Shown: one piece after another, positions 37,701-48,457 of the stretch
How positions within the stretch are numbered: position 1 is the stretch's first letter
How the letters are laid out: each line of letters starts with the position of its first letter
NCBI GenBank assembly: GCA_013398615.1
Contig: VZSR01000055.1
Span: forward strand, 124,001-188,000
DNA length: 64,000 nt
From: Brachypodius melanocephalos
Taxonomy: Eukaryota; Chordata; Aves; Passeriformes; Pycnonotidae
Direction: 5' to 3'
Made by a program: the position numbers and the translations under genes
Notes under the pieces: generated by a model
The model's database searches: none
Seen by the model: the letters and a program-made list of their open reading frames with translations, nothing else
Told to the model about the DNA's origin: nothing

Positions 37701-40259
37701 ATGATGGGACATTATTTTGGAAACTGTGAGGTGTGATTGTCTGTCTGAAGTCCTAAACATAATTAAGTTCACAGTTTCACAATTTGACTCTTAGAGAGTG
37801 TTGCAATACATAAAGATTCGTACAGTCTTAAATGGTAGTTCACTCATAATATTTAATTGCACAAAGGTAATAGAAGAATAGAATAAATTCAGTTGTCCAG
37901 AGTTTATACCTCAAGTAAGTTTTGGATTTTGTTTTCATTTTGCTCCTGAAGGACTTGGCAGTGAGCAATGGATGCTGATCTGCTGATGATTCTGCACAGC
38001 TGGAGCCTGATGCAGCTGTGGAATAAATGAAACCTCTGCCATGATTCAGTCAATACCTCCAAACATCTCAGTCTTCACTGTTGCTTTGCTTTAGAGTCTG
38101 GTTCTGCTTCCAGTCAGTCCAGTAGACTTCCAGAGAACCCACACTGATTCTATAGTGAAAACTCATCTTCTGATAGTGCTTCTTCAGCTGCAAGAGAGAT
38201 GAAGGTTTTAGGATTCTCTTTTAATCTTGATTTCACTCGCTGTTTCCCAACTAAAGGGGCAAGTTTATGTGGATAAGTTATGCACAGAGAGGTATTTCTA
38301 TCCTGTGGTAATGGAAACCATAAAAGACATAAACCCATTTGCTTCTGTAATTAAATCATCCATCTCAGGAGAATCAAGGAAAAGCTGCAAATGGAGATTT
38401 TTCAAATTAAGAAAAATTAGGTGGTAAATAAATGTTTAAAACCCACCCAGGTTAAATGAGTTTTCCTTTAATACACTGAGTTTCTTGCTCTTAAAAGGAA
38501 AAAAAAAACCCAACAAAAAACCAAAAATCCAACCACTACAACAAACAACAAAGTGAAAGCTGAAGTTACTCTCTTAGTAATGGTTTATTCTGCCTGACTT
38601 GGAATATGCCATTCAAACATTTAATAACTGATTTGAATGGATTTTTTAAATTATTATTGATTTGTTGTGTTTCACCTTGTGAAAGCCCATCAACAGGTGA
38701 ATGATAATTAGCCATTTTGTTGTTATAGTGGTTGGTGCATAATTCACATGGGTAGAAATTTAGCAACTGTTTGTTGTTGTTCCTGTCCTTTTGAAGAAGA
38801 ATAAAAGGGCTTTTGTTTATTCACTCTGGTACCCTGGTATACTTGAAAATATATTTTCTATTTAGATAGGGCTTCTTTTTCTTATATATATGTGCAATCA
38901 CACCACCCTGCAGATTTGGGAATACCTCTGATTATACTGGTGAACATTGCACAAGGGGCTTTTTCCAGCATCAATGTTTAATCGATTTTGTAGACACCAG
39001 CAATGAAGCTCTTGAAAACCAAATTCCTACTGAAGTGGCTGAGCCTTTTCTGTTCAATCCTCTAACTCCAGCATTCAATCCCAGCTAAGTAAGATCACAT
39101 TCTTCAAGAAGTATTTTTCCCCCCACACTTTTTTTTTTTGGTGATTAGCTATAGAATTCAGTAAAGTGCCTGATGTACCACATTAAGAAGGATGCTAAGC
39201 GGTTTACAAATCTCAGTAATTAATGACTATTTTTATCACAGAGAATATAGGCGACTTTCTTATATCTATCTGAAACTCAATATAAGCCTCTATAAGCCTC
39301 CAGGCTGCATAATTGGTGCAATAGAGCTGAAAATGAGATGGAGGATATAATACAGCTCAAGTAATCCTGCCTTTAGCTGAAATGGAACAGTGGAGGCTCT
39401 GAGCATCCAGAATGTTGTTTCCACTAAGATTTAAAGCCAGCCAGCTGTCGACTGCTGCAGTGAAAATTGTAGTGTTATTTACTTTCTTTAGTGTACTCCA
39501 AACACTTAAAGAGACACAACCATATTTATGGGCATTTTTTTTTATCTTTAACAGCTTAAGCAATGTATGTGATCACATTTTTTCTTGTTAGGTGCCAAAT
39601 GGGTGCATATCCCTCATAAAAGTTTCAGTTCAAGCACTCTGGAAATTACCTCAGGTCACAACATCCTGGAAACGATGCAATTGGTTTTACCTTCTCTATG
39701 CAGGAGCTGTGAGAAATAAAATCATTTAAAAATCATAATGGGTTTATAAAGGGCTCTGAGAACAGGAGGGAACATTGAAAAGGTTTATACAGTGGTGACA
39801 TTTTAAGATTGAAAGAGAGTGCTTGTTATACAGAGACCTGATGAAATCTGTCAGGTTGGGATTTACTGTTTAGCACATTTGTCTCAGATATAAAACCACA
39901 GAAAAGTTTTAAGAAAGTAAAATAAAAACCACATCAGTCTCACCTTTTCTTTACTTTACAGTTTGCATGGCAGAGAAGATTTGAAGAAACTGGTGAAAAA
40001 AATGACAAAACCTTTAATATACTTAATTTTAATTTGTTGTGTAACTTACTAGTAAAGGATGAACATGTATATTGTATCTCATTTTTCTGTGGAGCACGGT
40101 GTTCTGGCTGAAATACAGTCAGTCAAATTAGGGTTTGGGTTGTTGTGGTTTTTTTTTCTCTCTCTAGGGAAATCTTTAAAATTACTTTAAAGTTATAACA
40201 GTCTATAACCTATGATTTGGGGTAAGGATTATCTCTGCTTTTAATTGTCTGCAAGGAGC
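34796..40259. other. Non-coding stretch
   Basis: Probably intronic or intergenic. No supported gene was found. Weak minus-strand splice-flanked frames occur at about 35757-35812, 37447-37522 and 39642-39688, but each is short and replaceable by alternatives, so none is called. A small tandem duplication ('tataagcctc' twice) lies near 39281-39300. Confidence 0.45.
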
Positions 40260-40585
40260 CTAGCAGAGTAGAGCCCAGGGGCACTGCTTAAAACAATCAT
40301 TAAATAACATTAAGCCTGTGCCAAGCGAGAAGGAATCAGTGCAATCATTGTTCATCTTTCCCCCCAGATTCACCCTCAGCCTAGGGTCTAGCTCTTGATC
40401 TGCTGGAAATGACAACTTTGGATCACGACAGAAAAATCCCATTAATGTTTCTGCCATTGCCACAGTCCTGCTGTGTTTGTCCTCGTGACATTCCTCTCCT
40501 CGTTCTGCTTCATCATCTGCATGGCCAAAATGAGAACACCAATTTTCTGTCTCAGGGACACGTGGTGGGTTTTGACAGTGCTGGG
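40260..40585 (-). CDS. Candidate terminal coding exon, unknown protein
   Basis: The minus strand shows a good acceptor (ggttccacctcattttcag) followed by two bases and 107 sense codons, ending at a TAG at 40260-40262. The product is hydrophilic, with an acidic, His- and Cys-containing section (HADDEAERGEECHEDKHS) and a later DPRLRVNLGGKMNND. About a third of the codons begin with G, which suggests selection on this frame. The frame also stays open upstream of the acceptor, so a longer unspliced ORF (135 codons from 40667) is an alternative. The entry phase would match an upstream exon ending in one extra base, such as 42854-42960. No family was recognised, and no AATAAA lies within about 100 bases after the stop. 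Confidence 0.3.
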
Positions 40586-41652
40586 CTGAAAATGAGGTGG
40601 AACCAGGGGACATTGTCATCACTGCTTCGTAATTGTGAATGATAATCAGGAGCTCCTCGAGCTTCACAAACCCTGCTCAGAGAGTGCAGCCACCTCTCAG
40701 AAAGGGAGGCAACCCCTGCTTCATCCAAATGGGCTGTGTAAAGAACCTGCTCTAGTGCTGCAAGCCATCCTCCACAATCACTGACCCCACTGAACCTCTG
40801 CCCCTGGATAAACACCCTGGGACTGTGACCAGGGACTGCAGGGAGGAGAGCCTTGAAGGGCTGCTGGCACCTGCTCAGTCTCTGTCACCTCCCTGCAAGA
40901 GAACGCACACATCTCTCAGTGCTTTCAACCCAAGCATGGATGGGGTGGTAAAAACTAATTTACTCCAGAGATCCTGAAATTCTGTGACTTTGGCCTAGGC
41001 AAAATGTTACTTATTAAGACGTAAGTACTCCATTTCAAAAGTGCAAAGATGAGGCATCCTGACTTCTATGGATGGACAAAATGCATCTAAATGTCCTTCC
41101 TCTCATGACACAATTTGGACCTCAGAAGGAAATCTATGCCCTGTATTCATCTCTTCAGTGTACTGCACATTTCATGTATTATTTTGCCTTTTTGGATTAT
41201 GCTGCCAGAGTTGCTAGGTATCATGCTAAGACATAATATAGAAGGTTATGCTAAAAACTGGTTTATCACACTTACATTAAGGTGATGTTATCAAATATGT
41301 TTTGGTATTCACTGTGGAGAAACATTTCTCCTTTTTTATGTTAAATTTTTCAAGTTTTCACAGCATCAGATTTGAACTGTTTCCTTCCACACCAGGGTGA
41401 ACTAGGAGAGAGGGGGAAACACATTAAACTGGAGACATGAACCTCACGTTATTTTCTTTGGTTCACAAAGCCTGCTTGACCATATGAGCATTCACTGCAG
41501 GAATTTAAGACCACTCTTTCTGAGATGCAACTCTGTTATTAAGAGACAGGCTTATGAGTTACAGAAGGTTTTGATTATATTTCTGGAGTTATACATAACC
41601 AAGGCAACAGTGGGTTGGTTAAATAGGATGCAATATTGCCACAGAAAACCTT

Positions 41653-41712
41653 AAAAAAAAAAAAAAACCAAACAAACAAACAAACAAAAAAAAAAAAAAA
41701 AAGAGAGAGAGA
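41653..41712. repeat. Compound simple repeat: A-run, (AAAC)n, A-run, (GA)n
   Basis: Poly-A (41653-41667), about four AAAC units, a second poly-A run of about 17, then a short GA run. This layered structure often forms from the tail of a retroposon, but no element body is recognisable on either side. Confidence 0.9.
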
Positions 41713-42550
41713 AGTGGGGAAGCAGGACTGAACATTCACTCTGTCAGAAAAAGTAATAGACCTGTTGTTATGAGGACCACGTTCTCTATTCATGTCTTGA
41801 AGTAACTAATCGAAATTTTGATTTTATTATTTAGATCTCCTCTATTTTTTTCTGTAGGTCTTCGTATGTTTCAAATTTGCATATTCAAATACACTCCTTA
41901 TCTTTTTACTATCATCTCTTTCTCTGGACTTCTCATCAACATTATCTTCTTGGTATCACACTCTTCATTTTTCTATTTCCTTCTCAATATTTTCCCTTTA
42001 ATTTCTCACCATATTGACCTATTTTCAGGAACAGTTTCTCACATCATCAGAAGTTGAATCCAGTGTACACATTAAAATTAAGTTCTGAAAAGCAATCTAC
42101 AGGGGGAAAAGACACGAAAACCTTAACCTGTCTCACTCTCCATCCCCTGCAACAGTACCCCAAGAGGAGAATATTTCTGTCTGGATACACACACAGAGCT
42201 ACTGCTTTTTGCCATGTCTCACACCTTTAATTGGAGTTCTGGATGGCACACAGAGGGATTGCCCAAAGTTTAATTGACTTCTGTTGCAGGAAAAGATTCT
42301 CTTTACAACACATTTTAAAGTTTTTCAGAATAGTTCCTAAACCTCAATAATGCATAATCACATACTAAGTCATCCATTACTTAACGTTAGAGGAATGTTA
42401 GAGGAACACTAAATTTGGAAATTGTGGTGCCTGCTCACAAGATAACACATACCTGCAAATTTTGAAGCATCAGGGTAGAGCTGGGAAGAAAACAAAAAAT
42501 AGCAAAAATAGTAATCTGCAATTGGGAAATAATTATGGGGGGACAGTTAT

Positions 42551-42570
42551 GATATGTTATATAACATATC
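42551..42570. repeat. 20-bp perfect palindrome
   Basis: The sequence 'gatatgttatataacatatc' reads identically on both strands with no spacer. It could extrude as a small cruciform or bind a dimeric protein, but no function is shown. Confidence 0.85.
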
Positions 42571-42853
42571 AATAAAGCCATATAATTGCTATCTGCTGAG
42601 TCTGTGGGTGCATCAGATGCCACAGAAACCGTATAAGAGTTGAAGGTAGAGTGTGAATAATCTGGCCAGGTAGGTGTGAGAAGCTGATTCAAGAGGCTCA
42701 AAATATGGGAGGATAATTGAAACAACAAATTTGTTTACCTGCAAGATTGTCAGGCCCAGTTTGGTGCATTCAGTCTCCTGGGATCCCATAAATTCCCTCT
42801 GCCATGCTGAAGGACGATGAGCTCCATGTAGAAGCAGGAGAAGGAGCATTTAC

Positions 42854-42960
42854 CTCTCATCATCTTGACCTTGATACGTCCACAGTAGAAAATCTGATCC
42901 ATGGGAATGGCAGCCTGGGTCTGCCCAGCCTGGCCATCTCCTGCTGCCATGTGCACTCTT
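42854..42960 (-). CDS. Candidate internal coding exon, unknown protein
   Basis: The minus strand has an acceptor (ccctgtctttgctgccacag) followed by 107 bases and a donor (ATGAGAG|GTAAAT). The open frame is one base, 35 codons and one base, and includes AAGDGQAGQTQAAIPMDQIF and YCGRIKVKMMR. Thirteen of 35 codons start with G. Its entry phase fits the exit of the exon at 44078-44259, joining through Arg. Alternatively the in-frame ATG (MAAGDG...) could be a start. In the same GC-richer patch a different frame just upstream (43123 leftwards) reads like a signal peptide (VLLISLQSSVLSLLCV), so the frame choice is uncertain. The family is unknown. Confidence 0.3.
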
Positions 42961-44077
42961 CTGTGGCAGCAAAGACAGGGATCTGACAGCTCTGCTGTCC
43001 CTCCCCAGCAGCCAGTGGTGCCACACATAGCAGAGACAGCACAGAACTCTGCAGGGAGATAAGGAGCACTGCCGAGGAAGCAGGGAACCTTTGCCTCAGT
43101 GAGACTGCAGCCTCAAAACCCAAGGGATGGAAGAGTGGAAGAATGCTGAGATGTTCCTGCTGTTCCCTACGTCAGTTATTTACCTATTTTTGCAAGCCTA
43201 GTACCACGTTTATGTGTATAGATATAAATAAAGGAGTGTGGGTGCATCTCCAGAGGAGATTGGATGTGAGCATTGCCAGAGATGGCAGAGCTAGGGCCAG
43301 CTCTGCAAAATTCAGGAACAATCCTATAAACTCAGGTCATGTTGTCCCAGTGTGACCATTCANNNNNNNNNNNNNNNNNNNNNNNNNNNNNNNNNNNNNN
43401 NNNNNNNNNNNNNNNNNNNNNNNNNNNNNNNNNNNNNNNNNNNNNNNNNNNNNNNNNNNNNNCTGCCATCATATTGCCATGGCAATACCACCCCTGGGCC
43501 ACCCCTACAGCCCAGCACATTGCTCTGGAAGGGTATCCCAGACATCCAGGCTGAGTTCTGATCCTGCTTAGTGCACCACATGGCAATAGGGTCCTGCACT
43601 TGGCCACAGCAATTCAGGCATCGAGGAGCTGTTTTGATTTTTGTGGTTTTGCTCAAGACAAGCATTCCTGTGCAGCCTGAACAGGACACAGTCACATGTA
43701 CTTTGGAGTCTGGTGTTTTGGACAGAGGGAGGCAGAGCTTTGATCAGGAGAGGGATGAATTGGGAAGGAGTGATCCTCTCATGGAGAAAGAGTGCTGAGC
43801 TCTCGTCCCCTCTCCCAGTGAGGTGCTGGAGGAATCTGGTCACACTCAGTGTGGCTGCTGAGCAGCAGGCCTAGATACTGTCTGCACAGTGACAGGAAAA
43901 AAGTAAACTGAAAAAGTAAACAACCAATATTTATTTGCGTAATTAAAGGAGACTAAAACATGATAGAAATATCTAATCATCACAAGAAATCCCGTAACCA
44001 ATTTCCAACATGATTAAACTCGCATTGTTGCAAAATAAAGCAATCTAATCAACAGCCCGTGTTCTAATTACATCTAC
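42961..44077. other. Non-coding or unresolved stretch containing an assembly gap
   Basis: The stretch is moderately GC-rich around the gap. A plus-strand frame at 43571-43798 (75 codons, many starting with G) looks mildly coding-like but has no start, acceptor or donor I can defend. It could be intron of the minus-strand model or a decayed repeat. Confidence 0.4.
43363..43462. other. Assembly gap (100 N)
   Basis: Exactly 100 undetermined bases, the conventional placeholder for a gap of unknown size. Missing sequence here could include part of an exon or repeat. Open frames across it are artificial. Confidence 1.
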
Positions 44078-44259
44078 CTGATCTCAAAATATTTCTGAGC
44101 TTGTTTATATCCCCAAGCCCTTTTATCTTGATGTAGTGTAAAGTCATTTCTAAAATGAGCCAGGTAATGTGTTTTTCTCTCCTCGGCAGGTACGGCGATG
44201 TGAGCACAGGCAGGTTCAGAGACCACTGCCACGAAGGGATGATTGAAAATCTCAGGCAA
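44078..44259 (-). CDS. Predicted internal coding exon, unknown protein
   Basis: This is the best exon candidate on the minus strand. A strong acceptor (cctctccatttctccccccacag) precedes 182 bases that end at an ATCAG|GTAGAT donor. The preferred frame is 60 codons plus two bases, contains PEIFNHPFVAVVSEPACAHI and HFRNDFTLHQDKRAWGY, and stops immediately after the donor. Twenty of 60 codons begin with G, against about six in the competing open frame (reading ...LILEMTLHYIKIKG), which supports the choice. The composition is that of a soluble globular protein, with no signal peptide or membrane segment. Phases are compatible with 45180-45240 upstream and with 42854-42960 or 30164-30260 downstream. 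No homologous family is recognised. Confidence 0.5.
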
Positions 44260-45179
44260 CTGTGGGGGGAGAAATGGAGAGGGAAATGAGAGTGCTCAAG
44301 GGGAAGAAATGGGCCTACTCCTGCAAAAGGAAGGAAAACACACCATATACAAATGAGGATATAACAGACTGAGAGGGGGAGAAGAAAATATGCAGTGCAG
44401 AAACAGAAGGTAGAGCAGAGAGATGAAGGCAGGGCAGTCAGAGGCACCTAGGAGTAGGAGAGTATTCAAGACTCCCTTAAATTACCATTAATCAGGTTCC
44501 AAAAATTCACATTTCTATCTCTTTCTCACATTGTACTGTTTTATCATTTGAACATTCCCTCAAACCTGATCTTTGCTCTGGTAGCCACAGATTCCAAAGA
44601 GTTAATGCTGGTTGGTCAAGGAGGAGATGTGTGGATGAGATACATGCACATAGCTGATGGTTAATATTCTGAGTTACCTCCAAAAGAAGAAGGAGAAGGA
44701 CAGGGACTTAGGGAGTGGGAAAACTGTGTCTTCTTCTTTCTCTATACAGCAAAGTGAATTACAGGGTTTGCATCGTAATATTGGCTTCTGGATGCCACAG
44801 CAAAATGTAGAATTAACAAACACGGTGTGGCTGTGGGAAAGGCAACATGCTTCAATTTAGAAACACCAGAAATTGGACCCTTAATACTTTTACCAGCGGA
44901 TTAAGCACAGAAATGATGAAGAGGGAAAAAAAGAAATAAAGACTTTCAAGGTTTTGTTTTCTATTATAAATTCTTATATAACCCAAACTACTTTAAAAAC
45001 TATTTTCCACACACACATACATATTTTGACTTCCACTGCAATGATTTAAATCAAGTTTGCCTCCTGGAGTGCTGAAAATCAAAGGAACCTCTAGCACACA
45101 GGCAGAGCCCCAATTAGAAAGGCTCCAGACAAAAAGCTGCACAGTGCTGGCCCTCATTTCTCAGACAACAGGAACTTAC
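44260..45179. other. Non-coding stretch between two exon candidates
   Basis: A predicted intron of about 0.9 kb in the minus-strand model, with standard GT-AG ends. Apart from the pyrimidine tract next to the acceptor at 44260-44285, nothing notable was seen. Confidence 0.4.
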
Positions 45180-45240
45180 CTCAAATAAGGTAAGGAAAAG
45201 GTTCAATCCACTACTTTCAATCAATGTGACAACAGCAAGA
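45180..45240 (-). CDS. Candidate internal coding exon, unknown protein
   Basis: A pyrimidine-rich acceptor (tctgtcttttcccctgtccaaatag) and a consensus donor (TTTGAG|GTAAGT) frame 61 bases on the minus strand. The open frame is one base plus 20 codons: LAVVTLIESSGLNLFLTLFE, a mostly hydrophobic segment that could be a helix. It ends in phase 0, matching the start of the exon at 44078-44259. It requires an upstream exon ending with two extra bases. The candidate at 47053-47109 ends in phase 0, so a further small exon would be needed between them. It is short enough that coincidence cannot be excluded. Confidence 0.35.
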
Positions 45241-45778
45241 CTATTTGGACAGGGGAAAAGACAGAAGAGGTAACTTTCAACTGAAAAATGAGCAATATTC
45301 AGCATTTATAGTGGAGACAAACATTATCACTTTTTTTAACATTCATGAAGATTTCAGATCTTTGGTGTGAAGCCCTTGCTCCCCTGTTTCCTTGTTTCTC
45401 TGTGCAACCAGAAGGACACAATAATTCAGAAGCATAATGCAGAAGATACAACAATTCCTTGTTTAACATCCATGGAATAAATTTCACCACATGAAAGCTT
45501 TTTACTCCTCATCTATTTAATTTTAGATCTCTGAGATTTAGTGTTTTACCCATTGTTAGTCACTAATAATGACAAAAACTCTCTTTTATTGAGATCGGGA
45601 TCTGAGAGGGTGGTCTGTCCTCACTGAAAAGCAGCAGGGTTCTGAAATTTTGGCAGGCTTCCTCTGAAGCATATCTAGAGGCCCTTCAGTGCAAAGAGGT
45701 ATTCAAAGAGGCAGCAGCTGGAAAACTAAAGAGAAAAAAAATTATTCTGACAATGACCTCCATTCCTAAATTTAAAAG

Positions 45779-45814
<36 letters not shown>

Positions 45815-47052
45815 GAGGAAGAAATAGAAACCAAACAACAGCTCTATGAGCTGTTACCAGGGAATGTCATGGATGCAGCCTCAGAGCTAGAAGAGAGGAA
45901 AATCTTGGCTCAGATTTTCACATTTACTTTGTACAAGCCAGGGCCATGCAGGAAGGTTAAATCAACTCTTTGTATGGACTAATTTGCTTTGTTTAGAACC
46001 CACTGTGACACATACATGTCTCACTGGAGGTTTTTTCCCAAGGTTTAAAGGGCTTTGGGTGCCTGATCCAAGGGCAAAGCCAGGAAGGGCTTGGAGAACA
46101 ATTTGTCGTGGGAGAATGCAAGCAGATCAGACTAAGAAATTCTCTTCAACAAGCAAGAGGCAGAGAGAAAATCAGAGCAAAACAAGCAACGTGGGGCAAA
46201 AAAAAAAAAGAAAAAAAAAAGCCTAGGTTAAAAAATAAACAAGCCACAGCTTTAGAAAAAGGCTAGCAATTCCCAGGAGCCCTTACAAAACCTGCAGCAC
46301 AGGTTTGGTATTTGTTCAAGTATACCAGTGGCTATATCATAAAACAGAGATATTCAGATCACCCTTGCACTAGGGCAGGCCTGATTATAGGCAAAAACCT
46401 AATGCTGGCTGCACAGAGCTCAGCAGCTAATCACTTGTCTTTTTTTTCCTCACCTCTCCTCCTCTGGCTGCAGTGTTTATATTACTTGAAGAACTCCAAT
46501 CTCATTTGTTTGTGTATACCCCCTCTAAAAAGTCTCTGAGCTTTTGAGGCTTTGCTGTTTCCCCTAACACAGAGAGACAGGGAAACAGGACAATTATAAC
46601 CTCCCAATTATGCAAAAAGTTGGTGTAGCTGCTGATGATTTATATGTTGTTTGATATTTTATAGGTCATCTTAAAAGTTAACATTTAAATTATTTGAGAA
46701 TTTCTGACTCTTAAATTGGCTGTTTCAATAACGTTATTGCTGCTGACTCCCTCGAGTGCTTGTGCTCTTGGTTTCCTGATTTTAATTATTAATCCACCAC
46801 CGCATGTTGTGCTTCCCTGTAGCAGCAGAAAGGTTAATATTCATAACCAGTTTTTAGATTATTTTTAAAGGTAGGTGAGGAACAGTGCAGGGGAAGATGG
46901 AGGAGGGAATCAAGTTTTAATTACTCGTTAATATTGCTGTCTAGGTTGTGGAGCTGATAGCAGCTCTGCTCCTTGCCAGGCTCTTTATGTGCACATCCAC
47001 GAGCACAATTCCACCCAAGGCTGAACATCACTCCCTGTCTCTCCAAAATTAC
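45241..47052. other. Non-coding stretch, possible conserved element
   Basis: No gene is called. The part at about 46720-46900 is discussed as a possible conserved non-coding element. Several minus-strand acceptors without usable donors occur, for example at 45405-45425, 45725-45740 and 46823-46830. Confidence 0.4.
45776..45816. repeat. A-run and (AAAAG)n microsatellite
   Basis: About 18 A bases followed by four or more AAAAG units and then 'aggaag'. A purine-only simple repeat. Confidence 0.9.
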
Positions 47053-47109
47053 CTCTGTGCCAGCTGCTTTCAGGAGCCTCTGACCAGCAGCTTTTGCAAT
47101 ACTGATCTG
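47053..47109 (-). CDS. Candidate internal coding exon, unknown protein
   Basis: The minus strand has an acceptor (atttcccttcaattattacttcag), 57 bases and a donor (CACAGAG|GTAATT). The frame is 19 codons in phase 0/0, QISIAKAAGQRLLKAAGTE, an alanine-rich and probably helical stretch; eight of 19 codons start with G. It joins in phase to the candidate at 48077-48152. A second open frame (DQYCKSCW...) exists, so the frame is not certain. The function is unknown. Confidence 0.33.
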
Positions 47110-48076
47110 CTGAAGTAATAATTGAAGGGAAATATTAAAGAATCATCCATAAAATAGAAAGCCTGTACACACACGGAATCTCACCTAATCTTGTGCTGCA
47201 TTAAAATACAAATAAAACAGACTGGCTTTTTCTTTGGTTGGGAAAGACAAAATCCAACTTCCATGTTGAGAAAGCACAGAGACTGCTGAAGACCTTCTCT
47301 CTGCCTTATTCTTTACTGCCTCAGACTGATTTTTATCCTGACAAAAATCTGGACTTAAATAACCAGCACAATTTATTCCCTTCTGCCTGAGTCTCCAGAA
47401 AGTGCAAAAGCATTTTTTTCCCCCTCTACAAAGCCACACTGAGAAATTTTCCTTTATATCAGAAAAGATTTCCATCACAGACTTGACTGTACATTTATTA
47501 TCAGAATGTAATATTTGGTCCTTTCTCCATAATGGGTGCACCCAACTGCATCATTTATAGTGAAGCCAAAGTGAGAAATAAAAGAGGAAATGAAGAAAAC
47601 CCTTTCATCGGAAATGTTCATTTTTTTCCCTCAGGAAAAGGTAAAACCAGTTCACAATTAGGCTCATCAAAAACTTGAATCAAAGCTCAGATTTGCCCAA
47701 GACAGATCTCTCTACATGTCCCTGCATAACCTCTCTGCATTCACATGGGCAGGTTCCTGCTGGGACTACTTGCTTTCATTTTACCCTAAAAATAAAGTTG
47801 AAAGTGGACCAAATTGGAACCTTCCTGTCTCTTGAACATAAAAAGGAAAATGACACACACACTTTCGTGCCATTTTAAGTCTTCAGTCCATTCAAAATGA
47901 GACCAGAGGGCACTTGCTTCCATTCCCCAGTCTCTCTCCTCCTCTTGCCCTCAGAAATGAACCACCAGGAGCTACAGGGTATAAAGTCAAGTCTTGCCCA
48001 GAACACTGAGATGAGAATCCTGCCATCTGAAAGGTAACCCAGCAGGTATTGGTGGAAGGCAGAGTAGGAGACATAC
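47110..48076. other. Non-coding stretch between two exon candidates
   Basis: A predicted intron of about 1 kb in the minus-strand model. A minus-strand frame of 118 codons (47185-47541) has no coding-like composition and is not called. Confidence 0.4.
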
Positions 48077-48152
48077 CACAGCATTGATTTTCCCCATCTT
48101 ACCAAGAGCTGGAGGATCATCTTTGAAATAAGCAAACCCTGGGTCACCAACA
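48077..48152 (-). CDS. Candidate internal coding exon, unknown protein
   Basis: A frame of one base plus 25 codons on the minus strand ends at a CTGTG|GTATGT donor and includes VGDPGFAYFKDDPPALGKMG. Twelve of 25 codons begin with G, the strongest bias among the small minus-strand candidates. The acceptor (gaatttgaattgagcag) has a poor pyrimidine tract, so the left boundary could be wrong and the exon could be longer. It ends in phase 0 and joins in frame to 47053-47109. A neighbouring splice-like segment at 48186-48246 would leave an intron of only 33 bases and was rejected. No family is recognised. Confidence 0.33.
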
Positions 48153-48425
48153 CTGCTCAATTCAAATTCAAAATGTAATGCTTACTTGGCACTCCTGCTG
48201 TATCTAATCACACAAAATGCACTCCAAAGCCCACTTCCCCAGGTTCTAAGGCACTGATAGGACTACAGCCCTATCACATAAATGAAATTCCAATTGCCAT
48301 CCTGAAAAGAAACCCACATATTTAACTGATGAACAGCTGGGGAAAAGAAAAAAAAAAATAGATGTGAATATGTATTTTATTACCTTTTAGGATTGTTACA
48401 GAATTCCTTTCTACTGAATGGAAAG

Positions 48426-48457
48426 TGGACACTATTATTTCATGGACACTATTATTG
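48426..48457. repeat. 17-bp direct tandem duplication
   Basis: 'tggacactattatttca' is followed at once by 'tggacactattattg', a second copy diverging at its end. Confidence 0.8.

Larger units (their letters stand above)
40586..42853. other. Non-coding stretch with simple repeats
   Basis: No supported gene. The stretch contains the A/AAAC tract and the perfect palindrome listed separately. Two very short minus-strand segments with strong splice signals (42453-42480 and 42739-42806) are discussed under rejected items. Confidence 0.45.

Noticed and set aside
42453..42480. 28-bp minus-strand microexon with excellent acceptor and donor
   Set aside because: Too short to test for coding, and its entry phase fits only the rejected 68-bp segment.
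42739..42806. Minus-strand 68-bp segment with splice signals, in phase with 42854-42960
   Set aside because: The implied intron (42807-42853) is only 47 bases, below the usual vertebrate minimum, so both cannot be exons of one transcript.
48186..48246. Minus-strand splice-framed 61-bp segment, in phase with 48077-48152
   Set aside because: It would leave an intron of about 33 bases, which is not credible. A competing frame in the same DNA is equally protein-like.
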